Shown here: positions 56,276 to 64,000 of the stretch, one piece after another
Layout: every line of letters starts with the position of its first letter
How positions within the stretch are numbered: position 1 is the first letter of the stretch
DNA from: OLB9 sp041392785
GTDB lineage: Bacteria > Bacteroidota > Bacteroidia > Chitinophagales > Saprospiraceae
DNA: 64,000 bases
Direction: 5' to 3'
NCBI GenBank assembly: GCA_041392785.1
Contig: JAWKLK010000001.1
Location: 186,001 to 250,000, forward strand
Notes under the pieces: generated by a model
Database searches by the model: none
What the model was told of the DNA's origin: nothing
The model's input: the letters and a program-made list of their open reading frames with translations, nothing else
Translations under genes and position numbers: made by a program

Positions 56276-57304
56276 TTACTTTTGCTTTGGCTTATATTTT
56301 GACTTTTCCATAATCAGCTGACTATCTTTTAATTGTATCAATTGATCCAAAGTTGTATCGGGGTATCTTTCCATATACGCCCTCACAATTTGCCATCCGA
56401 TATAATTCCCAGTTCTACCTGGAGATTCTGGTGGCATATTCGGACTAGAAGGCGCAGGATAAACATATTTTCCTATTTTAGATGGATTAGATTCGTAGAA
56501 GAGATTATTATCCACAAAAAATGACCACATTGCCAATTCGCTGTTTCGACACCAATCCAACTGTTTTTGTGTAAATTCTATGATGACCGAATCCTGCGCT
56601 TCTGGTAAAAATGTCTGTGCCAGATAGAGGGCTTTGCCATTGTGTATGATTAGGTCTAACATCCTATGTCCTGCTGGAGGTCCCAATAATTCTTCGATAT
56701 AAATATTGACCACTTTTCTAGCAATGTGATCCTTATCCCATGACCTAGTGATATAATCGGAAAAATTGGTGTTGTCGGGTGCAATCATTTTATAATTCAT
56801 GGTGTGCCCTAAATACATGTCAAGACTGATTCCAATCCCTTCTTTTCCATTATCATCTTCAAAATTAAAGGTTTGATATCCAAATTCGCTAATCAAAGGG
56901 TAGATATTGGCAGATTTTATAGTGGGAAAATATTGGCTTATCGTCCCATACATACCCTTTAGGTCTTTTTGGATAGTGTGGCTATTAGGATACATTTTCA
57001 GCACTTTATCCGTGAGAGCGACAAATCCTGAATCTCTCGAAAATTCCTGCCACTTATGTAAAGAGATCGAATCAGAACCTTCTAAGCCAAGTGGTAATAT
57101 TTGATTGAAATATAGTTTTGAAAATGCAGGGTATTTTGATACAAACGCATCAAAATCTTTCGTGCTGATATCAGGTGTAAGCAGCTTATAAACATCTATG
57201 ACATTGGTATCTAATTCTTGGCTTTTCTCATCTGACCTTTTATCATTCTTACAAGAATAAAAACTACCAAAGACCACCATTACTATCAAAAATCTACGGA
57301 ACAT
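56276..57304 (-). CDS. gldB: Gliding motility lipoprotein GldB
   Basis: The start is set at the ATG at 57304, opening MFRRFLIVMVVFGSFYSC with lipobox; 13 codons upstream are open. 342 residues. GldB features: FDAFVSKYPAFSKLYFNQILPLG, the FEDDNGKEGIGISLDMYLG block, ITRSWDKDHIARKVVNIYIEELLG, and the C-terminal SPGRTGNYIGWQIVRAYMERYP with MEKSKYKPK. GldB is required for gliding and T9SS-related functions in Flavobacterium; its presence fits the many T9SS cargos in the window. No other gld gene is adjacent. Confidence 0.9.
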   Translation of the reverse strand: MFRRFLIVMVVFGSFYSCKNDKRSDEKSQELDTNVIDVYKLLTPDISTKDFDAFVSKYPAFSKLYFNQILPLGLEGSDSISLHKWQEFSRDSGFVALTDKVLKMYPNSHTIQKDLKGMYGTISQYFPTIKSANIYPLISEFGYQTFNFEDDNGKEGIGISLDMYLGHTMNYKMIAPDNTNFSDYITRSWDKDHIARKVVNIYIEELLGPPAGHRMLDLIIHNGKALYLAQTFLPEAQDSVIIEFTQKQLDWCRNSELAMWSFFVDNNLFYESNPSKIGKYVYPAPSSPNMPPESPGRTGNYIGWQIVRAYMERYPDTTLDQLIQLKDSQLIMEKSKYKPKQK

Positions 57305-57561
57305 TGAATTTGTTTTTGAAAATGTTATAATAATGTACGACACAAAATGTTTTCAGTAACACTTTAATTTAAATAATTTTTGCTGATGTTTATTACTTGA
57401 CTGAGCCCCAAGTATAAAACATGTATTAACAATATGAATATGAAGATGGCAATGCATACGCTAGGTGATTGATAATAAAACTATTGCAAGTCATCTTGAG
57501 TAAAAATCTTAAGTATTGTTTGAAAATATTTTGTTTTCAAAACCATTTCAAAGGGGTGAAT

Positions 57562-57594
57562 ATTGTGTGAATGTGTGATTTAATCTTAATTTTG
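57562..57594 (+). promoter_or_regulatory. Promoter of sucC
   Basis: The -7 box TAATTTTG (57587-57594) matches TAnnTTTG exactly. ATTG at 57562-57565 lies 21 bases upstream as the -33 element. About 20 bases of 5' UTR precede the ATG at 57620. Confidence 0.5.
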
Positions 57595-57619
57595 CCCAAG
57601 ATAACATAATTTACACTTT

Positions 57620-58822
57620 ATGAATTTACATGAATATCAAGGAAAGGCATTACTGGCATCTTATGGTGTCCAGATACAAAGAGGAATTTTAGCACAGACA
57701 GTTGAAGAAGCTGCAGATGCCTTTGATAAATTGAGGCAAGAGACCAATACTGAATTTGCAGTTGTAAAAGCCCAAATTCATGCAGGCGGTAGAGGTAAAG
57801 GTGGTGGTGTAAAATTGGCCAAAAACAGAGAAGAAGTTAAGTTGCATGCCAGCAACATCTTGGGTATGATGCTTAAAACACCGCAGACCCCAGGAGGCAT
57901 GGAAGGCCCTGGAAAATTAGTCAGGAAAATATTGGTTGCAGAAGATTCTTATGCGCCAGATTTTAATGCCAATAAAGAATATTACGTATCTATTTTAATG
58001 GATAGAGAAAAGAAGCGCAATGTGATCGTGTACTCTACCGAAGGGGGAATGAATATAGAAGAAGTGGCCGAGCAAACTCCCCATTTAGTCCATAAAGAAT
58101 GGATAGATCCACATATAGGGTTACAAGATTTTCAGAAGCGAAACATCGCTTTTAATTTAGGTTTAGATGGCAATGCATACAAAGAATTTTTGAAGTTTAT
58201 TACAAATTTGTACAATGCTTTTATAGGCTTAGATGCATCATTGTTTGAGATCAACCCATGTTTACGTACTGGCGATAACAGGATCATCGCTGTGGACTCT
58301 AAAGTGACTATCGATGATAACGCATTGTTTCGTCATCCAGATATTGATGCGATGAGAGACACTGATGAAGAAGATGCTGCGGAAGTAGAAGCCAAAAGTT
58401 ATGGCTTGAGCTACATCAAATTGGATGGCAATGTAGGATGTATGGTAAATGGTGCAGGATTGGCTATGGCCACCATGGATTTGATAAAGTTATCTGGTGG
58501 AGCTCCTGCCAACTTTCTCGATGTGGGAGGAACGGCTGATGCGGCGAGAGTAGAACAGGCCTTTAGAATCATTCTGAGGGATGCCAACGTCAAAGCCATT
58601 TTGATCAACATTTTTGGAGGAATTGTGAGGTGTGATAGGGTTGCTCAGGGTGTGGTCGATGCCTATAAAAATATTGGTGATATCAAAGTTCCTATCATTG
58701 TGCGACTACAAGGAACCAATGCTGAAATAGCCAAAGAATTGATTGATAATAGCGGATTAGAAGTGTTGTCTGCTATTGAATTCAAGGAAGCAGCAGACTT
58801 GGTCAAAAAAGTGTTGCATTAA
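57620..58822 (+). CDS. sucC: Succinyl-CoA ligase [ADP-forming] beta subunit
   Basis: 400 residues. ATP-grasp domain: MNLHEYQGKALLASYGV, VVKAQIHAGGRGKGGGVKLA, FEINPCLRT, VDSKVTIDDNA. C-terminal CoA-ligase domain: GAPANFLDVGGTAD, ILINIFGGIVRCD, VRLQGTNAE. Catalyses succinyl-CoA + ADP + Pi to succinate + ATP + CoA in the TCA cycle. The alpha subunit gene is not in the window, so the pair is split. Own promoter. Complete. Confidence 0.96.
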   Translation: MNLHEYQGKALLASYGVQIQRGILAQTVEEAADAFDKLRQETNTEFAVVKAQIHAGGRGKGGGVKLAKNREEVKLHASNILGMMLKTPQTPGGMEGPGKLVRKILVAEDSYAPDFNANKEYYVSILMDREKKRNVIVYSTEGGMNIEEVAEQTPHLVHKEWIDPHIGLQDFQKRNIAFNLGLDGNAYKEFLKFITNLYNAFIGLDASLFEINPCLRTGDNRIIAVDSKVTIDDNALFRHPDIDAMRDTDEEDAAEVEAKSYGLSYIKLDGNVGCMVNGAGLAMATMDLIKLSGGAPANFLDVGGTADAARVEQAFRIILRDANVKAILINIFGGIVRCDRVAQGVVDAYKNIGDIKVPIIVRLQGTNAEIAKELIDNSGLEVLSAIEFKEAADLVKKVLH

Positions 58823-58827
58823 TTTTG
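58820..58827 (+). promoter_or_regulatory. -7 promoter element for xseA
   Basis: TAATTTTG overlaps the stop codon of sucC and lies 28 bases before the GTG start of xseA. CTTG at 58798-58801 is a possible -33 element (18-base spacing). xseAB may thus be expressed independently of sucC. Confidence 0.35.
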
Positions 58828-58854
58828 CACAGCGCAATAAAATTATAAATTTCG

Positions 58855-60105
58855 GTGCCTAGCTCCTACAGCTTATTCGAACTCAATGAATATATAAGAA
58901 GAGTCATTGCTCTGAATTTTTCAGAACCAGTCTGGATTAATTGTGAAATAGCACAGGTCAAAGAAGTACGGGGTAATGTCTATCTTGATCTAATCCAACA
59001 GGACGATACGTCGCATCAAATTATAGCTCAAATATCCGGTGGTATCTGGTATAAGCCTTACTTGTTTATCAAAAACAAACTGGGAAATCTCCTACCTTCT
59101 ATTTTAAAAGAAGGTGCCCATGTACAGCTTAAAGGCATGGTGGAATACAACGAAAGATATGGGATCAAATTTATCATCGAAGACATAGATCCTGCCTACA
59201 CGATTGGTTTGTTGGAAATGAAAAAGCAAAAAATCATCCAACAGTTGAAAGATGAAGGATTATTCGATCGCAATAGACAAATATCATTGCCCCAAGTTTT
59301 GCAAAAAATTGCAATAATCTCTTCATCAAAGGCTGCAGGTTATGCTGATTTTATACAACATATCAATGGAAATGCGTACGGATACGCCATGCAAGTTGAT
59401 GTATTTGAAGCAGCCATGCAAGGTCAGAATACTGAGAAAGATGTATGTCAACAGATTGCAGCCATCGGCCAGTCAAAGACCAAGTATGATTGTATCTGTA
59501 TTCTGAGAGGAGGCGGTGCCAAAACAGATCTGTCTGCATTTGATAGTTATAATATCGGTACAGCAATTGCTAAATCAAAGTTGCCTATTTTGACAGGTAT
59601 TGGTCACGAAATAGATTCCAATGTTGCAGATATGGTCGCATACAGAAGCCTTAAGACTCCTACGGCTTTGGCAGATTTTATTATTGAGACCAATGCAATA
59701 TTTGAAACAGACGTCCTTGAAGTCGGGTATAAGATAGGTCGGCTTGCTGATATGACACTGCAGCAAAACCAATCCGCCCTACAATATCTTGGGCAGATGT
59801 TGCATTTATTACCTTTTGACCGATTGAAACAAGAAAATTTCAGTATTCAGATTTTATATAAAAATATTATAGATATGACACAAAGAATTATGCAACGGCA
59901 CGACCAAGCATTACAGAGTTTTGATGTCATATTGAAAATGCACGAACCCGCAACAATTCTAAAAAAGGGGTTTGCCATAGTGAAGCAAGAAGATGCATTG
60001 ATCTATTCAGCAACCAATATTGATGGATCAAAACCGATTAAAGTATTGTTTCACGATGATTTGGCCATAATTGAGTCTTTTTCTTTGACAAAAAGTAAAT
60101 TATGA
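58855..60105 (+). CDS. xseA: Exodeoxyribonuclease VII large subunit
   Basis: Starts with GTG at 58855 (PSSYSLFELNEYIRRVI), the position fixed by the conserved OB-fold beginning. 416 residues. OB domain 1-100 (WINCEIAQVKEVRGNVYLDL, VQLKGMVEYNERYGIKFIIEDI), then the catalytic region KIAIISSSKAAGYADFIQHI, CICILRGGGAKTDLSAFD and LPILTGIGHEIDSNVADMVAYRSLKTPTA, then a coiled coil and the terminal ILKKGFAIVKQ. Acts with XseB on single-stranded DNA. Followed by xseB. Confidence 0.95.
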   Translation: MPSSYSLFELNEYIRRVIALNFSEPVWINCEIAQVKEVRGNVYLDLIQQDDTSHQIIAQISGGIWYKPYLFIKNKLGNLLPSILKEGAHVQLKGMVEYNERYGIKFIIEDIDPAYTIGLLEMKKQKIIQQLKDEGLFDRNRQISLPQVLQKIAIISSSKAAGYADFIQHINGNAYGYAMQVDVFEAAMQGQNTEKDVCQQIAAIGQSKTKYDCICILRGGGAKTDLSAFDSYNIGTAIAKSKLPILTGIGHEIDSNVADMVAYRSLKTPTALADFIIETNAIFETDVLEVGYKIGRLADMTLQQNQSALQYLGQMLHLLPFDRLKQENFSIQILYKNIIDMTQRIMQRHDQALQSFDVILKMHEPATILKKGFAIVKQEDALIYSATNIDGSKPIKVLFHDDLAIIESFSLTKSKL

Positions 60106-60143
60106 TGTCATTACCCAAACATATATATCCATTTAAATAATTA

Positions 60144-60341
60144 ATGATGAAGAAAGATAACCTTAATTACGATACGGCGTATGCTGAATTAACTCAAATT
60201 TTAGAGCAATTGCAGTCTAATGAAGTTGGACTAGAAGAGTTATCTATCAAATTACAGAGAGCCGCAGAACTCACTGATTTTTGTAAAAAGCGACTAAGAG
60301 ACATCGAAGCCAAAGTCGAAAAGCTCAAACCATCTTTATAA
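60144..60341 (+). CDS. xseB: Exodeoxyribonuclease VII small subunit
   Basis: 65 residues. Family pattern: YDTAYAELTQILEQLQSNEVGLEELSIKL, then CKKRLRDIEAKVEKL. Forms the helical small subunits that bind the XseA coiled coil. 38 bases after xseA, the same operon. Start ATG at 60144 or the adjacent ATG at 60147. Confidence 0.95.
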   Translation: MMKKDNLNYDTAYAELTQILEQLQSNEVGLEELSIKLQRAAELTDFCKKRLRDIEAKVEKLKPSL

Positions 60342-60542
60342 TAACCTGAATCATTTTTCTTCAATTGTAATCGAATTAAATACTCGTCACTTCAAATATA
60401 TCCGATTCGCAATAATTTCCTAACCAAATAACCTATAGTGGTTGCATGCACAAAACACTATCATGATTGACCTCATACGATAACCAAAATCATGATTATC
60501 CCATAAAAAATCCTATTTTTGTGCGAATTTATCCAGACCGTC

Positions 60543-61607
60543 ATGTTAGACAAATTAGAAGGCATACAAGATAGATATTATTACCTCGAGGAGAGACTGT
60601 CAGATCCAGTGGTTTTGGCGGACATGAAGCAATTTGCCAAAATCAATAAGGAATATAAAGATCTTAGCCTTGTAGTAGCTACATTTCAAAGACTAAAAGA
60701 GATTAGTGCTGCCATTGAAACAGCAAAGCAAATGCTATCAGATGCAGATGTAGATATGCAAGAAATGGCCCAAGAAGAATTAGATGCATTGCTACCAGAG
60801 TACGATGATGTGAAAGAAGAGTTGGAGATGCTCCTTATCCCGAAAGATCCGGAAGATACCAAGGATGTCATATTTGAGATACGATCCGGTACAGGAGGTG
60901 ACGAAGCCAGTATTTTTGCTGGAGACTTATTTAAAATGTACACCAAATATTTCGAATCACAAGGATGGAAATACGAGGTTATCGATGAAAATGTAGGAAC
61001 TGTAGGAGGTTATAACAAAATTGTGATGGAAGTTTATGGGGCTGATGTCTATGGTAAACTCAAATTTGAGTCAGGTGCTCATAGAGTACAACGAGTACCA
61101 AAAACTGAATCACAAGGTCGAGTCCATACATCAGCTGCGACCGTAGCGGTCATGCCAAAATTTGAGGAAGAAGAGATAGACATAAGAAAGGATGAATTAA
61201 AAACTGATACTTTTCGCGCCCAAGGTGCAGGTGGACAGCATGTCAATAAAACGGAATCTGGAGTTAGATTTACTCACTTACCGACAGGTATCGTAGCAGA
61301 AAGTACAGACTCACGGTCACAGCATAAAAATAGGGAAATCGCTTTACAAAGATTGTATGTAAAAATAAGAGAAGCAGCGGCAGAACGCTCCTACCTTGAG
61401 CAAAAAGATAAACGAAAATCGCTAGTCGGCACCGGAGATAGATCAGACAAAATTCGAACTTACAATTACCCACAGAACAGGGTCACGGATCACAGGATCA
61501 ATTTGACGATGTACAATTTAGACAGCATTGTAGAAGGAGACATGGAAGAAATCATCAAGTCACTACAAGTAGCCGAAAATGCATCTAAGATGCAAGCAGG
61601 CGAATAA
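60543..61607 (+). CDS. prfA: Peptide chain release factor 1
   Basis: The start is set at the ATG at 60543 (MLDKLEGIQDRYYYLEERL), the conserved N terminus; eight upstream codons are open. 354 residues. GGQ motif at 230-232 within RAQGAGGQHVNKTESGVRF, and the RF1-type anticodon-mimic region SQGRVHTS (190-197) with the ribosome contact SGTGGDEASIFAGDL. Terminates translation at UAA/UAG. A TATTTTTG at 60514-60521 fits the -7 consensus and may be its promoter. Confidence 0.95.
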   Translation: MLDKLEGIQDRYYYLEERLSDPVVLADMKQFAKINKEYKDLSLVVATFQRLKEISAAIETAKQMLSDADVDMQEMAQEELDALLPEYDDVKEELEMLLIPKDPEDTKDVIFEIRSGTGGDEASIFAGDLFKMYTKYFESQGWKYEVIDENVGTVGGYNKIVMEVYGADVYGKLKFESGAHRVQRVPKTESQGRVHTSAATVAVMPKFEEEEIDIRKDELKTDTFRAQGAGGQHVNKTESGVRFTHLPTGIVAESTDSRSQHKNREIALQRLYVKIREAAAERSYLEQKDKRKSLVGTGDRSDKIRTYNYPQNRVTDHRINLTMYNLDSIVEGDMEEIIKSLQVAENASKMQAGE

Positions 61608-61654
61608 AATCTAAGATTTTTAGTAGTTTTGCAAAACACTAAGCGTCCGTTTTC

Positions 61655-63445
61655 ATGCAAAAAGGTAATTTGACCGCAGGCTTTAATGACGCACCTCCCC
61701 AATGGGCTAGGGAAGCTATTTGGTATCAGATTTTTGTGGAGCGTTTTCGCCGTGGTAATAAGAAAAATGATCCTACCCAAGCCACTTGTGACAAAGCATT
61801 GATTGACCCAATACCTGGAGATTGGTCAGTGACACCTTGGAGCCACAATTGGTACGCCCAAGAAGATTGGGCGAAGAATACAGGTCTAGACTTCTATCGC
61901 ACAGTTCAAATGCGGCGATATGGTGGTGACTTGGATGGTGTGATAGAAAAAATTCCCTATTTGGTGGATCTTGGTATCACTGCCGTTTATTTCAATCCTC
62001 TTAATGATGCCCCTTCATTACATAAGTACGATGTACGCCATTATCATCATATTGATATCACCTTTGGAGATGATCCTGACGGTGACAGCAGGATGATGCA
62101 GACTGAGCAACCAGATGACCCTACTACTTGGTTGTGGACATCAGCAGATCTCAAATTTTTGCAGGTGGTAAGATTACTGCACTCCCACAACATAAAAGTA
62201 ATTGTAGATTTTTCTTGGAATCATACAGGGATTACCTTTTGGGCATTTAAAGATTTAAATATAAAGTTAAGTGCATCAAATTATAAAGAATGGTATAATA
62301 TTCAGTTTGTCAAGGATCAGTATGGTAATAAAGAACAACTTTTGTATTCAGGTTGGGAAGGTATTTCTACATTGCCAGAGCTAAAAAAAATGTCTGCGAC
62401 AAAGAAAGTACCAGGCAAACCCTATGAAGGCAATCTATCCGAACCGGTAAAAAAACATATTTTTGATGTCTGTATGAAGTGGATGGATCCACATGGCGAT
62501 GGGACATGTCGTGATGGAATAGATGGTATGCGATTGGACGTGGCAGAACACATACCTTTAGGATTTTGGAGAGAGCTAAGAAAATTTGTAAAGAATATCA
62601 ATTCTGAGTTTTACATGGTAGGTGAAAATTGGTGGGAGCAATGGCCTCACAAACTGATGGATACCACTCCATGGGTAAATACTGGCATATTCGACGCTGT
62701 GATGCATTATCAGTGGTTCAAATTAGCTCGTGGCTTTTTCTTAAAAGGAGATGATGCCGTATCGCTTGAAGCTTTCAAATTTGGTATTGATGGTTTGTTT
62801 AAGAAGTTTCCGCTGTCCTCACAACAGGCGATGATGAATGTAGCAGCTTCACATGACACGCCTAGGATTTGGACATCTTTTCAGAATAGAAATGTCTATA
62901 AATACAAATGCAAGCCTTCAGAAGATGCTAAGTATAATACCAAACCACCATCGAAATCAGTAGAACAATTAGTAAAGCTATTTCTATTACATCAATTTAC
63001 CTTTATAGGTGCACCACATATTTGGAATGGAGATGAGATGGGGATGGTGGGAGCTGATGATCCAGATAATCGGAAACCACTTTGGTGGGATGATATAGTT
63101 TTTGAGCCGGAGACAGCTTATCAGGGTTCTGCAGAGTCTTACACCTTTATACCAGAAGTAAAAAATTCATATATCGATTTTTACAAGCGATTGATTGGGC
63201 TGCGAAAGGAAAATCCGGTACTATCACAAGGCGATTATTCGTTTTTTGATGGTGAAACATCTCTTTTGATATACAGTCGCAAAACAGATATAGCGACTAT
63301 TTTTGTGATTATCAATACCCAAAACTCTAGTCAACAACTACCTCAATCAGTGGTCGATGGCACCATTATCTTTTGTACTGAGGGAAGAGATCAACCGCTG
63401 AATGGAACAATGCCACCAATGAGCGGCATTGTCATCCAGCAATAA
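61655..63445 (+). CDS. GH13 alpha-amylase family enzyme (cyclomaltodextrinase/neopullulanase-like)
   Basis: 596 residues, no signal peptide, so probably cytoplasmic. All four GH13 regions are present: I VIVDFSWNH (182-190), II GIDGMRLDVAEH with nucleophile Asp295, III FYMVGENWW with acid/base Glu324, IV ASHDTPR with His400/Asp401. The N terminus starts at the catalytic barrel (AIWYQIFVERFRRG), without the family's usual N-terminal beta domain. Acts on alpha-1,4-glucans or short maltooligosaccharides; specificity unknown. A TAGTTTTG at 61624-61631 could be its -7 box. The gene after it is convergent, with a 4-base gap. Confidence 0.92.
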   Translation: MQKGNLTAGFNDAPPQWAREAIWYQIFVERFRRGNKKNDPTQATCDKALIDPIPGDWSVTPWSHNWYAQEDWAKNTGLDFYRTVQMRRYGGDLDGVIEKIPYLVDLGITAVYFNPLNDAPSLHKYDVRHYHHIDITFGDDPDGDSRMMQTEQPDDPTTWLWTSADLKFLQVVRLLHSHNIKVIVDFSWNHTGITFWAFKDLNIKLSASNYKEWYNIQFVKDQYGNKEQLLYSGWEGISTLPELKKMSATKKVPGKPYEGNLSEPVKKHIFDVCMKWMDPHGDGTCRDGIDGMRLDVAEHIPLGFWRELRKFVKNINSEFYMVGENWWEQWPHKLMDTTPWVNTGIFDAVMHYQWFKLARGFFLKGDDAVSLEAFKFGIDGLFKKFPLSSQQAMMNVAASHDTPRIWTSFQNRNVYKYKCKPSEDAKYNTKPPSKSVEQLVKLFLLHQFTFIGAPHIWNGDEMGMVGADDPDNRKPLWWDDIVFEPETAYQGSAESYTFIPEVKNSYIDFYKRLIGLRKENPVLSQGDYSFFDGETSLLIYSRKTDIATIFVIINTQNSSQQLPQSVVDGTIIFCTEGRDQPLNGTMPPMSGIVIQQ

Positions 63446-63449
63446 ATTT

Positions 63450-64000
63450 CTATTGAGCAGGAGCTGTTGTTGGTTCAGCTTCCTCCATTGGAACAACAAT
63501 GGTGTCCGGCTGAGACTCCATCACTACTTTCAGTTTATCCAAACCTTCTTGTAAGTCACCGCCTAACATTTTGTCAAAATCCATAAATAATAACATCAAA
63601 TTCATTGGAAAATTCATGTGTCCATCGAATCCCCAGATAACTTTAGTCTGTTTGTCTCCAACCGCTTCCGTTGTAAGATACGCATGATCTTTTGCTTCGA
63701 ATGGTTTCATAAATCTCAATTCATAATCCACTCTACTGCCTTCAGTGATATTTAGGATTTCTTGCTCTCCTACACCTACATTTTCATTTTCACTCTCCCA
63801 TGCAGAAACAAAACCAGGTTTTCCGTCCTCTCCACGATAACTTTTCTTCATTGCTGGATCCATGGTGGCCCACTTAGAAAAATTGTCTTGATTCTTCAAG
63901 TACTTGATGTAATTAAAAACATCACCATTAGATTTGTTGATCACGATCTCTCTTTTTACCGCATAGTCTTTCTTATAAAATGCAGCAACCAATAGAAGAA
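63450..64000 (-). CDS. SRPBCC family membrane-anchored protein (5' end cut by window edge)
   Basis: The visible part runs to the right edge: the frame continues upstream of the first in-window Met as LLLVAAFYKKDYAVKREIV, the end of a hydrophobic N-terminal helix, so the true start lies beyond 64000. SRPBCC/polyketide-cyclase fold: KREIVINKSNGDVFNYIKYL, DNFSKWATMDPAMK, KVIWGFDGHMNFPMNLM, DKMLGGDLQEGLDKL, then an Ala/Glu/Pro-rich tail. The family binds hydrophobic ligands; its role here is unknown. Confidence 0.85.
   Translation of the reverse strand, partial: LLLVAAFYKKDYAVKREIVINKSNGDVFNYIKYLKNQDNFSKWATMDPAMKKSYRGEDGKPGFVSAWESENENVGVGEQEILNITEGSRVDYELRFMKPFEAKDHAYLTTEAVGDKQTKVIWGFDGHMNFPMNLMLLFMDFDKMLGGDLQEGLDKLKVVMESQPDTIVVPMEEAEPTTAPAQ

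Noticed and set aside
60514..60521. TATTTTTG before prfA, and TAGTTTTG at 61624-61631 before the GH13 gene, as separate promoters
   Set aside because: They match the -7 consensus but lack a -33 partner at the right spacing. They are mentioned only in the gene entries.
1..64000. tRNA, rRNA or replication-origin features
   Set aside because: No cloverleaf-like, rRNA-like or DnaA-box-cluster sequence was noticed. A covariance-model scan would be needed to exclude small RNAs.

Overview
The window looks like the chromosome of a Bacteroidota species, most probably a Saprospiria-type environmental bacterium. The evidence is low GC content, several secreted proteins ending in type IX secretion (T9SS) sorting domains, a GldB gliding lipoprotein, a SusC/SusD pair, giant HYR/dockerin surface proteins, LytTR regulators, and Bacteroidota-type promoters (-7 element TAnnTTTG).

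Left edge (1-2400): a minus-strand operon holds a four-helix membrane protein followed by an effector that runs off the edge. The effector carries an RNxxxH HEPN motif near its N terminus and three further sequence blocks in the order found in Cas13b. This is probably the first half of a divergent type VI-B CRISPR locus, with a Csx27-like membrane partner; the CRISPR array, if present, lies outside the window. It is the most interesting item here.

2.5-13.3 kb: mostly minus-strand genes for exported proteins. They include a recent tandem duplication of a T9SS cargo gene, two lipoproteins, a leucine-rich-repeat protein and a dockerin protein. Intergenic leaders are reused: one ~125 bp leader occurs in front of a gene and again with no gene behind it, and one ~210 bp leader plus the first four codons is shared by two unrelated exported proteins.

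13.3-26 kb: a promoter/terminator-bounded 22-codon gene is divergent from an alpha-solenoid protein. These are followed by an RRM RNA-binding protein, oligopeptidase B, a MATE transporter, a YciO/TsaC-like protein, a one-domain asparaginase, a CstB-like persulfide dioxygenase/rhodanese with a peroxiredoxin, an AlkB-type hydroxylase and a VIT-family metal transporter.

26-36 kb: a frameshifted HYR-domain gene and a headless SusC gene are joined by an intact IS4-family element without target duplication, which marks an old IS-mediated rearrangement. SusD and an outer-membrane barrel protein follow.

36-44 kb: pyruvate kinase, LytTR regulators with a HisKA_2-type kinase, and two toxin-antitoxin modules (zeta-like; MntA/HepT). 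The modules lie between three copies of a ~150 bp four-hairpin repeat.

44-56 kb: a giant surface protein gene (about 3,850 codons if one A is removed from an A5 run). It has a trypsin-like protease at the front, then FN3, HYR, P and lamin-tail-like domains, a dockerin and cohesin-like pair, and a T9SS tail.

56-64 kb: housekeeping genes (gldB, sucC, xseA-xseB, prfA), a GH13 amylase-family enzyme and an SRPBCC protein cut by the right edge. Three copies of a 0.2-0.4 kb MITE-like element (16.1, 23.8 and 55.8 kb) are scattered through the window. No rRNA, tRNA or CRISPR array was seen.
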